Shown here piece after piece: positions 15,504 to 27,400 of a stretch of DNA of 64,000 nt. The notes beneath the pieces were generated by a model that saw nothing but the letters and a program-made list of their open reading frames with translations, searched no databases and was not told the origin of the DNA. The position numbers were made by a program, and so were the translations under genes. Source of the DNA: Diphasiastrum complanatum (lineage: Eukaryota; Streptophyta; Lycopodiopsida; Lycopodiales; Lycopodiaceae); the NCBI GenBank assembly GCA_029204225.1, contig CM055093.1, forward strand, positions 2,770,887 through 2,834,886, written 5' to 3'. Position 1 is the first letter of the stretch; each line of letters opens with the position of its first letter.

Positions 15504-18500
15504 ATGGCTTCAATAAACAGCATACAATCCAAGATCTGTACAATCCTCGATTCATCGGGATCTAACTTCCTATCATGGAAGGTTAAAACCTCGCGGATAC
15601 TAAAGGGAGAGGATTATTCCCCTGGGTAGATGGCACCGAGGAGATGCCTACAACTACAGACAAGGAGCTACGCGAATGGAGGGAGAAGAATGACAAGGCA
15701 GTAGCCGTGTTATCTTCATCAATCGAGGATAGCCTAATTCTTGACCTTGCTACAATCTCTAAAGCAAAAGAGATGTGGGATACATTACTCACAAGATTTC
15801 AGACGAAATCACGCAATCAGATCATGCTGCTCGAAGATCAGTTGACAAACCTGCAGTGGGATGGTAAAGACCTCACTTCCTTCATTAGGAAGATGAAGGA
15901 CCTTTTTCTTTCACTACACAATTCTGGAGCAGAAAATGCAGTGTCAGCAGAGAAGCAGCTCACTTATTTGTTGAGAGCTTTACCAAGATCCTTCCAGACA
16001 ACCAGAATGCTACTAGCAAAAGATCCTACAATGACACTTGAAAAGGTTGTTGTCAAGATTCGAGAAGAAGTCGAAGCTCAAGAGCACCTTGATCACAAGG
16101 ATGTTTCTGACCAAGCCCTTTACAACAACAAGGAGAAAGCAAAGAAGCAATTCAAGCCTAAGAGGGAGTCAGATCGAAGGCAGGTTCGAGATCAGCAAGC
16201 AGAAGGAGCCAGCAAAGGCAAATGGAAGAACAAAGGAAGGTCGAAACAACAGAGTGGAGACAAGAAGACATGCGTGAGATGCAGACGCAAAGGACATATT
16301 GTTGATTCGTATTGGCTTAATCCAAAAATTGAGTGTATCCACTGTCACAAGAACGGTCATGCAGCCATGGACTACTGCCAGAACCCAAGAAATAAGAACT
16401 GCATCTTACACACCGCAGCACAACGGTGTTGCAGAAAGAAAGAACATGACTCTAATGGAAGCTGCTAGGTGCATGATGGCCTATTCAAAGGCTGTGGGCT
16501 GAAGCAATAGCTATAGTTGCTTACATTCAGAACAGGATAGGAAAATCTGGTGTTCCTCACACGACACCACACGAATTATGGTGGGGTAGAAAACCCAATC
16601 TGACTCACATCCGTATCTTTGGCTGTGTAGCTTATGCACATGTTCATGATAAGCTTCAAAATAAGCTTAATGAGAAAGCAGAACAGGGATATCTTGTAGG
16701 GTATGACAATCATTCGTCATACTATAGAGTCTATATGCCAGAGACAAACACAGTGAAGACAATCAGAGATGTCAAATTTGATGAGAGCATAACAATGGCC
16801 AACGATGATCCTATCAATTATGAAGTCCTTGGAAGACCGAGGGAGTAGAGTACGAACACTCAGACAAAGATGTTCGAGTCGCATCTCATTCGAGTGACGA
16901 ATCAGATGAAGAAAGATTTGCAAGCCAGCCTACTGCTACAATACTTGTAAACCGAAATGGTTCCGGACCTAGCAGAGCAGATAAAGGCAAAAGCATTGTA
17001 GTTCTTGAAGGATCTCCTAGAAGATCGACAAGAGAACGAAGAGCACCAACAAGATTTGTGCCAGACAACTCAACTTCTACATCAGAAGAGTTTTGTGGAT
17101 TCAGTGGAGAACCACAAACATTTGAAGCAATTGAATGTCCAGAGAAGGACAAATGGATCCAAGCCATGAATGAGAGATGGAATCCATGAGGAAGAATCAA
17201 GTGTGGACGTTGCATCCATTACCAGATAAGCGAAAGACTGTAAAATGCAAGTGGGTATACAAGCTAAAGTATGGACCGAATGGAGATATTTCTAAGTATA
17301 AAGCAAGACTTGTAGCGAAGGGGTTTGGTAATGACTATGCTGAGACCTTCTCTCCTGTTGTGAAACATTTGTCCCTACGCTTATTGTTTGCATATGTAGC
17401 TACTTATGATCTCAGGATTCACATCGTGGACAAAAAGATAGCGTTCAAGCTAGATGAGAAAGTCTACATGGATCAACCTCCAGGCTACATTTCGAACTCA
17501 CTTCCCACTTATGCATGCAGAATGCATAGGAGTATCTATGATCTAAAGTAGTCAGCACGACAATGGTATAAGAAGAAAGATCAAGCCCTGAAATCCTTAG
17601 GATTCAAGCCACTAATGGTTGATTCCAATGTTTATGTAAGAATTACAGATGGGAAGATCATCATTGTAGATGTGTATGTGGACGACACTCTGATATTCTA
17701 CAAAAGTGAAGAGCTTATTGTAGAGGTGAAGTATGACATCTCGAAACATTTCAAGATTGCAGACTTGGGAGAAGCCAGATGTTATCTTGGCTTACAGATT
17801 GATAGGGACTATGAGGAAGGTAAATTGTACCTTCATCAATCCAGATATACCCATAAAATCCTAGAAAATTTTGGGATACTGAGTTGCAAAGGAGCAAATA
17901 CTCCCATGCTTGCAGGAACAGTCCTGACGAATGAAGATTGTTCGAAGACTGGAGAAGAAAGAGAGTTGATGCATCTTACACCATACAAGAAGCTGATCGG
18001 ATCGCTAATGTACCTTGCAGATAACACACGTCCTGACATTGCTTATGTCGTGTTCAAGATGAGCCAATTCTGTACAAATTCAAGCTCAACTCATTGGAAG
18101 ATTGCGAAATGAATTTTGCAATACCTTCAATTAACAAGGGATTTTGGTTTGTGTTATTCTCGTGATGCAGGGTTCCACATGCTTTCCTACAGTGATGCTA
18201 GTTGGGCATCTCTCAAGGACGACTGCAAAAGTGTCTCAGGAGGATGCACCATCGCGTCAGGAGCAGCGATTCTCTGGGTCAGCAAGAAGCAGACCATTGT
18301 AGCTCAGTCATCCCACGAAGCAGAGTGGGTTGCAACAGCAAAGATGGCTAATGAAATCATTTGGCTCAAATAGTTCCTTGAAGAACTGGGCTAAACAAGG
18401 AATGAGCCTCTGATTCTACAGATGACAATACATCTGCAATACATCTGACAAAGGATCATGTGTTTCAGTCAAGGACGAAACACATCGCAATCAAGTATCA

Positions 18501-18625
18501 CTTGATAAGGGATCTGATCGGGAAGAAGATGCTGCAAACTATCTTCATTGAAACAGAGGAGATGGTGGACGACATTTTCACAAAGGCCTTAGACAAAGGT
18601 CTGTTTGAGAAATAGAGGAGCAATC
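15504..18625 (+). pseudogene. copia gag-pol, frameshifted and deleted
   Basis: The frame starts MASINSIQSK at 15504 and is broken by a one-base insertion in a C run near 15620. Gag resumes at 15644, with a double zinc-knuckle region (CVRCRRKGH and CIHCHKNGH) at about 16269-16380. At about 16405 the sequence jumps directly to the end of integrase (TPQHNGVAERKN), so protease and the integrase catalytic core are deleted. RT follows (KCKWVYKLKYGPNG, then VDVYVDDTLIF at about 17665-17700), then RNase H (SYSDASWAS, SSHEAEWVATAK) to about 18625. In-frame stops occur near 16847, 17549, 18110 and 18371. It cannot make a functional polyprotein. Confidence 0.93.
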
Positions 18626-18661
18626 TTGGAGTCATCAAGCTGTCACGCTTTGAGAGAGAGC

Positions 18662-19607
18662 TGAAGAAACAAAACGTTTCTATTTCCAAAGCTTTGCTAG
18701 CTTTCAGCCCTTAGTTTGACGAAAAGACACGAAGCGAAAATGTTCGCGAACATCCTAACGAAAAGACACAAAGTGAAAATGTTAGCAAACATCCTGACGA
18801 AAAGACACGAACACGAAATGTTTGCGAAAGAAAAGTGTTCGTGATACAACTGAAAAAAGTTAGACGACATGAAAGTCAAATGACTCGAAGCGACACGAAA
18901 AATCTTCACGACACTTTTTGACCTTCACGCTCCAAAAGATCAGGAAGATCATGCAAGTGCCATGAAGTACAAAACCTTGATCTGATATGATGATCTCAGT
19001 GGAAGAGCGTTAGGACGTGCCTAATCCACCTCTCTTGTAATCCATGATTAGTTAAAGATTGTTTAGTCTATCTAATCAGATATGCTACTCTAAATGTATG
19101 CAATTACTAGATGTATAAGATACCTATACTAGCAAATAGAAAATATATAGAATAGAAGTCCGCCTGTGAGCGAGACAATTTTGTAAGCAAGATTCATAGA
19201 GATCCAAGAAGTCCGCTAGTAAGCGAGACGCTACTCGTGAGAGAATACTATTTTCTCTCACGCCAATGCGCTATGTGGATCTATCATACAGCGCTCGAAA
19301 TCAAGAGAATCAATAGATGATTTTGTAGCTATTACGCACATATCACTCTCAATTTTGTCTAATCTTGAATGAATTACTGTCTGCTATCACTTGTGTATCT
19401 CATTCGCTTGTTTTTTATCAAGTTCGCATACTGCTTCAATTTTGTTGAATGTTGTATTAATCTATAACGTAGATCAGCAGTGTCTGTCTACTTTCTGGAG
19501 GATTGTAGGAATGATATAACAGGCAGTGACCAACAATCATATCTGAAATCCATCCGAATTCATTTTGTTTGCGATTATTTTGATTTCGTTTAGCAATGTC
19601 AATATTG
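18662..19607 (+). repeat. 3' LTR of the plus-strand copia element, truncated
   Basis: Matches 14404 onward with scattered substitutions and one extra 39-bp repeat unit. Similarity ends within AGCAATGTCAATAT at about 19607; the last ~45 bp of the LTR are absent. Confidence 0.85.
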
Positions 19608-19794
19608 TTGTCAATAATATACATGTAATCGGGCTAGTGTGCACATTCAGGCAATTGCAGATGTGACTATAGAGACCCTGGATGAGATACGAGTATCGGA
19701 AAAAATTCTCAAGGAGAAAGTTTTGATCCAACTTCAAGATGGAGTATAATTGGGAGCATGCCAATGATAAATTTTTTCCTAGCTGCTCAGTGTA

Positions 19795-20074
19795 TCTATT
19801 GTTCTGAACTAGTTTATTGTCCATGGGAATATTTATCACTCTTATCTTGCTAAAGCATGACAAAAGCATGCGATTGCATGTAGCCAATGATCAATTTAGT
19901 TTTGTTCATAGAGCCTCCTCAATCATGAATTCCAAAGGACAATCCACACTCCTTACAGCATTCAGACCTGCAAATTTGGTTTCAAAGCATCGAGACCCAC
20001 TAATTACAGCAGAATTGCCTCCAGCGCCAACGCTGGCACAAATATCTATTCGACTTTACAAAATTGTGAATTAG
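19795..20074 (+). pseudogene. Small membrane-protein family, copy B, 5'-truncated
   Basis: From about 19795 the sequence matches copy A from its residue 33 onward, with a stop replacing Gln at the VVLNQ position, so the membrane segment is lost. The conserved blocks KHDKSM, HRASS, TAFRPANLVSKHRDPLIT are present. The 3' end diverges into a short proline-alanine tail before TAG. It lies 40 bp upstream of copy C, in tandem with it, just downstream of the truncated copia LTR. Confidence 0.6.
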
Positions 20075-20113
20075 CACTCACACAACGATACAAGATATTC
20101 ATAGGGAAGTAGT

Positions 20114-20464
20114 ATGGAGATAGATAGACAAATCGGATTAGCGTGTAGAGCAAGGAAACTACTTATTGTAGCTTTACTATGTACTATTTGTTTGATGCTT
20201 ACTTCAATATCTGTTGTTTTGAACCAAGTTATTGTCCATCAAAATATTTATTACTCCTATCTTACTAAGCATGACAAAAGCATGCAATTCCAGGCAACCA
20301 ATGATCGATTTAGTTCTGTTCATAGAGCTTCCGCAACCATAAATCTCAAAGGACAACAATCCACACTCCTTACATCATTTAGACCTGCAAATCTATTCTC
20401 AGAGCATCGAGACCCACTAATTACAGTAGAAGCACCTAGAAAAAAACATCTAGAAAAAAATTGA
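20114..20464 (+). CDS. Unrecognised small membrane-anchored protein, copy C
   Basis: A 116-codon frame homologous to copy A over its whole length, with the same basic N-terminus (CRARK), one hydrophobic helix (about residues 16-40), and the conserved YSYLTKHDKSMQ and TSFRPANL blocks. The frame stops earlier than copy A because of a shorter A run near 20455. After the stop the DNA still matches copy A (CATCATCGAGTGATGGCTAC), where a second short frame (20487-20696) begins with a hydrophobic stretch and contains RKSANIIRDPMIS. That echoes the RPAN and RDPLIT blocks, as if a further module followed. Function unknown. The family may be a small secreted or membrane protein, or a leading exon of a larger gene. 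Confidence 0.5.
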   Translation: MEIDRQIGLACRARKLLIVALLCTICLMLTSISVVLNQVIVHQNIYYSYLTKHDKSMQFQATNDRFSSVHRASATINLKGQQSTLLTSFRPANLFSEHRDPLITVEAPRKKHLEKN

Positions 20465-20659
20465 TGTTAGTCGACACCATCATCGAGTGATGGCTACCTT
20501 GCTACTACTAATCTTCATCCTTAGCTTTGCAAATTTAGATAAGACAACACTACTACTACTATACTATGCAAGACACTCAACGATGCATGACAATTATCAA
20601 CTTACCAAATACTCTCAAGCTTTTCGAAAAAGTGCCAACATAATCCGCGATCCAATGAT

Positions 20660-20945
20660 ATCAGCAACAATATTCCTCTCAACTCAGCTAAAATAAAGTT
20701 GCAACGAGACTCTTTGCTTAGTCAAGAACTTTACAATAACACTTCAAAAATGTCTAAGTCCATCCAAGTGCCAATGGAATCTTTGCTCCACCAATATTAT
20801 TATAGAAAAGTTTGTTGGCGATGGCGACACAAACGTATAGTGAAAGGGCCAGCCTACTTCCCCTCAACTCGGTTAGATTAAAAAGCTCTAACGAGACTAT
20901 TTGCTCAATCAAGACATTCACAATCACACTTCAAAGATGTCTGAA
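20660..20945. repeat. Imperfect ~180-bp tandem repeat
   Basis: The block CCTCAACTC(A/G)G to AACGAGACT, then TTTGCT and CAATCACACTTCAAA, occurs at about 20676-20756 and again at about 20862-20943. No intact frame runs through both. Confidence 0.65.
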
Positions 20946-21029
20946 TCCATGCATATCTTTGAATCCATGCATCCCTCTTCCTTATTAATAAGAGACTATA
21001 AAACATATAGAGTGTGTGGAGATCCCTCC

Positions 21030-21180
21030 TTGCATGCTATTGGACCCCTAATCATAGCCTCTTGCATTCTATTGGACCCCTAATCATAGCTTCTTCAGTT
21101 CTATTGGACCCCTAATCATAGCCTCCTTAATTCTATTGGACCTCTAAAGTGGAACTCTTGATTCCTATTGGACCCCTTGA
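21030..21180. repeat. 32-bp repeats inside the copia LTR
   Basis: About four tandem copies of a 32-bp unit beginning CTATTGGACCCCTAATCATA. The same array recurs in the partner LTR at about 23163-23275, confirming that the two regions are LTRs of one element. Confidence 0.85.
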
Positions 21181-21441
21181 CCAAGGCCGACTCTTTGACT
21201 TCATCATTCTTCAAATTACATTCCACAAGTGTCAAGACCCTATTCATATGCCTACCTAGCTCGAGATTACATCATGATTCAATTTTGGCTCAATAGAGGC
21301 ATTACATGTGGATAGTGCCAATTTGCCATCTATGCCAATTTTTGGCCAATCAAAACTCTACATAAAGTATCTTGACACAAAAACTTTATGAAGCCCCTAA
21401 GACTAAGATTGATAGCTTTCACACTCCTCCTAAAAAGATAT

Positions 21442-22841
21442 CTAATTTTTGAAAAGCATTGATCTTGGAATCATTCCAAGATTGGATCTATGTTTGATGA
21501 AGGAACTCTTGAATAGAGGTTTGGTGAGTAGATCAGCAATACAAGATGATGAATCAATATGCTCCAAATGAATCTCTCCTCCAATAAGCTTCTCTCTCAC
21601 AAAGTGGTGTGCCACTTCTATATGCTTGCTTCTTGCATGAAAAATTGGACTATTTGCAAGTGCTTGGGCCAAGATATTATCACAATATAACAATGGTAGC
21701 TCCTCCTCTTTGATGCACTTTAGCTCCAATAAAATCCTCTTGATCCAAAGCACTTCTTTTGTCAATGTTGTGAGTGCTTTATACTCGGCCTCACCAAAAA
21801 AAAAAGAGATAGTATCTTGCTTTTTGGAAAGCCAAGATATGAGATTTCCTCCAAAAAAGATAGTATATGCACTTGTAGACTTTCGATCCACCTTGTCACT
21901 TGAAAAGTCCGAATCCGAGTAGCCATTTATAGATAGATCTTCACTGTTGTAGAGGAGACCATAATCATGTGATGAAGATATATACCTTAGCACCTTCTTG
22001 GCCATCTTCCAATGTTGGATCTTTGGATCTTGCATAAATTGACTCAACTTGTGCACACAATAGCTCAAGTCGGGTCTAGTGATAGTAAGCCATATCAAAG
22101 AGCCAATAAGACTCCTAAAAAGTGTGATGTCCTTTCATCACCTTTATTAGGATCTTTTACAATGTGCTCCATAGGTGTGTCAATGCCCTTACATTCCTCC
22201 ATATGAAACTTTTTCAACATAGCAAGAGCATATCTAAATTGACAAATAAAAGCATAATCATCATGAAAGTCAATCTCTAAGCCTAGTATGTATGGATCTC
22301 TCCTAGATCTTGCATCTTAAACTCTTTTCCAAGTGCAATTTTGGTTTCTTCAACCAATTTGATACAACTTCCACACAGGATAATGTCCCAAATCATGTGC
22401 AAGGATCTCATCATTTCTCTTGATAGTACAAGTATCAATATTGAATTTCACATCAAGGCCTCCATCAATAAGTTGGCCAGCACTTATGAGATTCTTTGTA
22501 AGATTAAGCACAAAAAGAACCTTATTGAGAGAAAGAATCTTTGAAGATGAGGTCTTCAAGGGCATACTCCCTATGCCTTCAATATTGCATTCTTGGTCAT
22601 TTGTTGTATAGATAGTCTTCTTGGCTCCTCCATAAGGCATGATAGATGTGAAGGAGTCCTTGGAGCTACACATATGTGAAGATGCTCCACTATCAATATG
22701 CCAAGATCCATCCTTCTTGAAAGGTGTAGATGAAAAACTAGAGACCATAAGAGATCCCTCTCCATCACGGCTAGCTATCAACCACCAAATTTGGCTCACG
22801 CATGAAAGAGAACTAACGGACTGAATTTGGTTGTCCTTCAC
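21442..22841 (-). pseudogene. copia protease joined to RT end and RNase H
   Basis: 22841-22350 encodes protease (WHIDSGASSHMC, catalytic DSG) and the following linker (LTKNLISAGQLID). After about 250 bp of broken frame, 22098-21442 encodes the end of RT (WLTITRPDLSYCVHKLSQFM) and RNase H (GYSDSDFSSD, EAEYKAL, HARSKHIEVAHHFVRE). About 2.3 kb of central pol is missing relative to the intact element. It is a distinct but related family. Confidence 0.9.
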
Positions 22842-23462
22842 ACGTGTCTGAGCAGGAAAATCCGTGCAATATCAGAAATGTTTTAATCCTTGTGATAATG
22901 AACCATTTTGATCAATAGATGCTTGAGATAGCATGGGAGATGCAACCTAGTCTCTCTAGATCTAGATTTTTAAGAAAATTTTGAACCTTTGGATGAAGCA
23001 AGCATCAAACACTTTGGTAGGGAGAATAGAGCTAATTCCAACTTGTGTAGAGAGAGAAGAGACAACAAGCAAATCTCACCAAAAAGTTTGACTCAAAAAC
23101 ACAACATAATTAATGATCATAAGGAGAAGTACATATCGAGTGTTTGGAGATCTCTCTTTGCATGCTATTGGACCCCTAATCATAGCCTCTTGCATTCTAT
23201 TGGACCCCTAATCATAGCTTTCTCAATTCTATTGGACCCCTAATCATAGCCTCCTTAATTCTATTGGACCTCTAAAGTGGATCTCTACCTAGCTCGAGAT
23301 TACAACATGATTCACTTTTGGCTCAATAGAGGCATTACATGTGGATATTGCCAATTTGCCATCTATGCCAATTTTTGGCCCAATCACAACTCTACATAAA
23401 GTAGCTTGACACAAAAACTTTATGAAACCCCTAAGACTAAGATTGATAGCTTTTTATAATTT

Positions 23463-23829
23463 TCACACCCGTGATTCCCTTCCTGATGGTTCAGCAATGC
23501 GATAGGAAAAATCCATCATCTCGTGGAAGATATGTAATTCCATCATGGCTACATCCTTACAGAGTTGTGCAAATGAAACATAGGATGTTAAATCTACCAT
23601 ACCAACTCTGATCTTTTTGGGCAGGCTGGAATAGTATTTTGCCATGATGATTTGTTAAAGAATCGGTGGATTACAATCCTTCACTAGATGGAAGATCCGA
23701 TGGGTGTAGTCTCGGATTGTTTCATTAGGAAACTTTTGTAGTTTAGATAATTCTAAAAGGGTGGTTTCCATGAATTGGCACTATAATGTCGCAAAGTAGT
23801 TGGTTTCTGGATTGCTTCAAGGACAGTAC
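23463..23829 (-). pseudogene. LTR-retrotransposon gag fragment
   Basis: Minus-strand text such as LELSKLQKFPNETIRDYTHR, then KDCNPPIL and MAKYYSSLPKKIR, has the helical capsid pattern of plant gypsy-type gag (L-x2-LKQ-P-E-I-x2-Y-R and Y-SLP). A stop separates the two frames. The intact copia element inserted immediately to its right at 23830; beyond that insertion (30252 onward) no continuation is recognisable. Confidence 0.6.
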
Positions 23830-24484
23830 TGTGAAAAATACAGATCCTAAGTGGATCTAAACTCCAAGATCATTGGCTTGAATGCTTGCACTCCAAACTA
23901 CATAAGCTAGGAATTGGCAACACATTCTATGCTACCTAGAATGCAAAGAACTTGATCAAAAAGCATTTATCACAAATGGAAACTTCCATAAACATCAAGT
24001 GCGGCCCAAAATAGCATTATACAGTCCATAATACATCAGCCTATCACTTTTGGAAAGCACCTAAGATCATACACAATAGCTTGAAGACAATACACACAAC
24101 AATGCTCTCAATGGAGGAAGAAACAATGACAATGATCTATTGATCTCAATGAAGCATACAAAAGGTTTCTCCAACCTGTTTTCCACGACTTCCCTACTAT
24201 TTATGGATGAGGAAGATGACTCTCTCTCCTCTCTCTAGAAGGTACTTGACCCTAGATATTCCCTATATAGGAAAAATAGCTAAAAATGGCTTATATGACC
24301 AAAATACATCAAAATGGTCTCATTTTGAAGGGTATGAAGTTTGACACTTCATCATACTGAAAAAATACAGTAAATAAAAACATTGTGGCCTGGTTTACAC
24401 GTGTGAAACTCCAGAACCAAAACTATTTACAATTTTAGCCAATTTAGGCCTCAAACTAGCTAGGAAATGTTGACAATTTTCACA
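23830..24484 (-). repeat. 3' LTR of the intact copia element
   Basis: 655 bp, TGTGAAAA to TTTTCACA. The last three bases of the polyprotein frame (stop codon at 24480-24482) lie inside this LTR. Confidence 0.95.
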
Positions 24485-27400
24485 CTCCCTCTTCAACATT
24501 GGATGCTAGTTTCAACATAGTCTTTGAGCACATTCCAAGATTAGATCTATGCATTAAATATAGGTCCTTTCCCAATGGTTTGGTGAAGATATCAGCCACA
24601 CACTCCTTTGAAGAGACATGTTGAAGCTCCACCTCTTTGGCAATGACTTGATCTCTCACAAAATGGTGAGCAATCTCAATGTGCTTGCTCCTTGCATGAA
24701 AAACAGGATTGCTTGCCAAGCTTTGGGCTGAAAGGTTATCACAAAGTATGATTGGAGTCTTCTCTGGTTCCAGCAAGTGAAGATCCAATAACATCCTCTT
24801 GATCCAAAGAATCTCCTTGGTGCATGTTGTTAATGCCTTGTACTCGGCTTCGGTGGAAGATAGAGAGATAGTTGGTTGCTTCTTTGATAGCCATGAGACC
24901 ACTCCATCTCCAAGATAGATTGCAAAGGCACTTGTTGACTTCCTATCCATTTGATCACCTGCAAAATCTGAATCTGAAAATCCACAAAGGTTAGGTGTAG
25001 TACCTCCATACAAGATGCCAAAATCTCTAGATCCCGAGATGTATCTAAGTACTCTCTTTCCTAGCTTCCAATGAGCCTCACTAGGATCTTGCATAAATTG
25101 ACTTAGTTTACCAACCACAAAGCTTAGATCAGGTCTTGTGATGGTTAACCATATAAGAGATCCTATTAGCTTTCTATAGAGAGTAATGTCCTTGAAGGAT
25201 CTTTCATTACTTCTTGTAGTTAGCTTTACATTTGATTCCATAGGAGTAGAAACAACTTTACAATCTTCCATATGAAACCTTTTTAGAATAGAGTTAACAT
25301 ACTTTTCTTGACATATGAATGTAGATTTAGAAGTTCTAATAATCTCTATTCCTAAGATATAATGAAGTTTACCAAGATCTTGAATTTCAAACTCTCTTTT
25401 GAGTGCCATCTTGATTTCATCTATATCTAGATTGTTACCACCACTTAAGATAATGTCATCAACATAGATCAAGAGTAAAGTGATATCATTTTCATTCAAT
25501 CTAAAGTAGAGAGAATGATCATACTCACTCATAACAAAGTTTTGAGAAAGTAAGAAGGAATTGAGCTTAGCATACCAACTCCTTGGTGCTTGCTTTAGCC
25601 CATACAAACTCTTTTGGAGATAGCACACATAATTAGGCTCATCATGTGAAACATAGCTCTCGGGTTGCTCCATGTAAATATCTTCTTCAAGATCACCATT
25701 CAAGAAGGCATTAGTAACATCCATTTGCCACATATCCCAATCATAAAGAGTTGCAAGAGAGATTAGGATTCGAATAGTTACCATCTTTGCCACGGGTGCA
25801 AAGGTCTCATCATAGTCAATACCATATTCTTGAGCATACCCCTTTGCCACCAACCTTGCCTTGTACTTGTTGATTGATCCATCTTGATTTGTCTTGATCT
25901 TGAAGATCCACTTACAACCAATTGCCTTCTTGTCCTTTGGAAGCTTTACCAACCTCCATGTGTTGCTTTTGATGAGTGCTTGATGCTCATGATCCATGGC
26001 TTGGATCCATTCCTTCTTTTGAATTGCTTCACCTACACAAGTTGGTTCATCAAAAGAGATAAGAAAAGCAAAGTTAGAGTTGTCCACCACTTGCTTTCCT
26101 TTTTCATCATAGGTTAGCCTTGATGGCTTAGCCCTTTGCCTTTGAGTCTTCCTTGAAGTTTGCTTTGGAGTGGCATCTCCATCTTCATCCAAGACATCTT
26201 GCACATCATGATGATTAGTAGGCACATCAACAACATTGGAAACATTCTCTTCATGAAAGATGACATCCCTACTTATGACAACTTTCTTTGTAGAAGGAAT
26301 GTACACTTTGTAAGCCTTGCTTACTTCACTATAGCCAACAAACACACCCTTCTTTGATGAAGGATCTTCTTTAGTTCTATCATCAAGTGTGATATTGACA
26401 AAACATGTACATCCAAAGATCCTACAATGCTTGACACTCGGCCTTCTACCATAAAGAACCTCATGAGGAGTTTTACCATCCAAGGAAGCACTTGTCCATC
26501 TATTACATAGATAGTTAGCACATGCTAAAGCTTCCCCCCAAAAAGACTTAGCAAGATTAGCATGTAGTCTCATTGCCTTGGCACATTCACAAAGGGTTCT
26601 ATTCTTCCTCTCGGCCACTCCATTCTGTTGTGGAGTCCTAGGACTAGACATCTCCCTCTTAATCCCATGTGCTATACAAAAGTCTTTGAACCTATTTGAG
26701 GTGTATTCCCCTCCATTATCAGATCTTAAGAATTTGATCTTTGTATTGAATTGGTTTTCCATTTCATTCTTGAACTTGACAAATGCAGCAAACACTTCAT
26801 CCTTACTTTTAAGAAGATAGATCCAAGTATACCTACTAAAGTCATCAATGAAAGTTGCATACATCTTTGCCCCACCATTGCTAGTTGTACTAGAAGAATG
26901 AATATCAGAATGCACAAGTTGAAAAGCTTCTTTAGATCTAGAAGTAGATCTAGAATAAGCAAGTCTATGAGATTTGGACAAGGCACAATGTTCACAAACA
27001 CTATTGTTTGCAACAAGACTTTTAGGGAGACCAAGAACAAGCTCTTTCTTTGCCATTACCTCCAAAGATTTGAAGTTGGGATGGCCCAACCTCTTGTGCC
27101 AAACTTCTTGGTTTGTCAATTGCTCCCTAGCCATACATCCTTCATGATTAGAGATCACACATGCATCAAGCTTGAAAAGTTTACCATGCCTCCTACCTTG
27201 AGCAATCAAGGATCCACATTTACTTATCAAACATGCATCTCCAATGAACTCCACATCAAGTCCTTTGTCAATCATTTGACTTACACTAAGCAAATTCTTA
27301 GTGATTGAAGGAATGTACAAAACATTTTCAAGATTTGCTTTCCTATTTGTTGAAAGGGAAATAGGAATAGTGCCTATGCCTTTGATGTCACATTGACCAT

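Larger units (their letters stand above)
14404..19607 (+). mobile_element. Internally deleted copia retrotransposon, plus strand
   Basis: LTRs at 14404-15391 and 18662-19607 flank a degenerate gag-pol. Order: 5' LTR, initiator-Met primer site, gag, end of integrase, RT, RNase H, polypurine tract (GAGAGAGAG near 18650), 3' LTR. The 3' LTR stops matching the 5' LTR at about 19607 and is truncated by about 45 bp. The protease and most of integrase are missing. The element sits between gene copy A (13.5 kb) and copies B and C (19.8-20.5 kb) of the small membrane-protein family. No target-site duplication can be shown because the 3' end is lost. Confidence 0.9.
21003..23467 (-). mobile_element. 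Internally deleted copia retrotransposon, minus strand
   Basis: Two direct LTR copies (21003-21423 and about 23130-23467) flank a gag-pol remnant read on the minus strand. The left (3') LTR edge follows a polypurine tract AGGAGGAG and starts TGTGAAAG in the element's direction. The right LTR lacks about 100 bp present in the left one. Protease (22350-22841) is followed almost directly by the end of RT and RNase H (21442-22098); integrase and the RT core are deleted. No clear primer site remains next to the right LTR. Confidence 0.85.

Noticed and set aside
21030-21180. CRISPR-like direct repeats
   Set aside because: Units are contiguous without spacers and lie inside an LTR of a plant retrotransposon.
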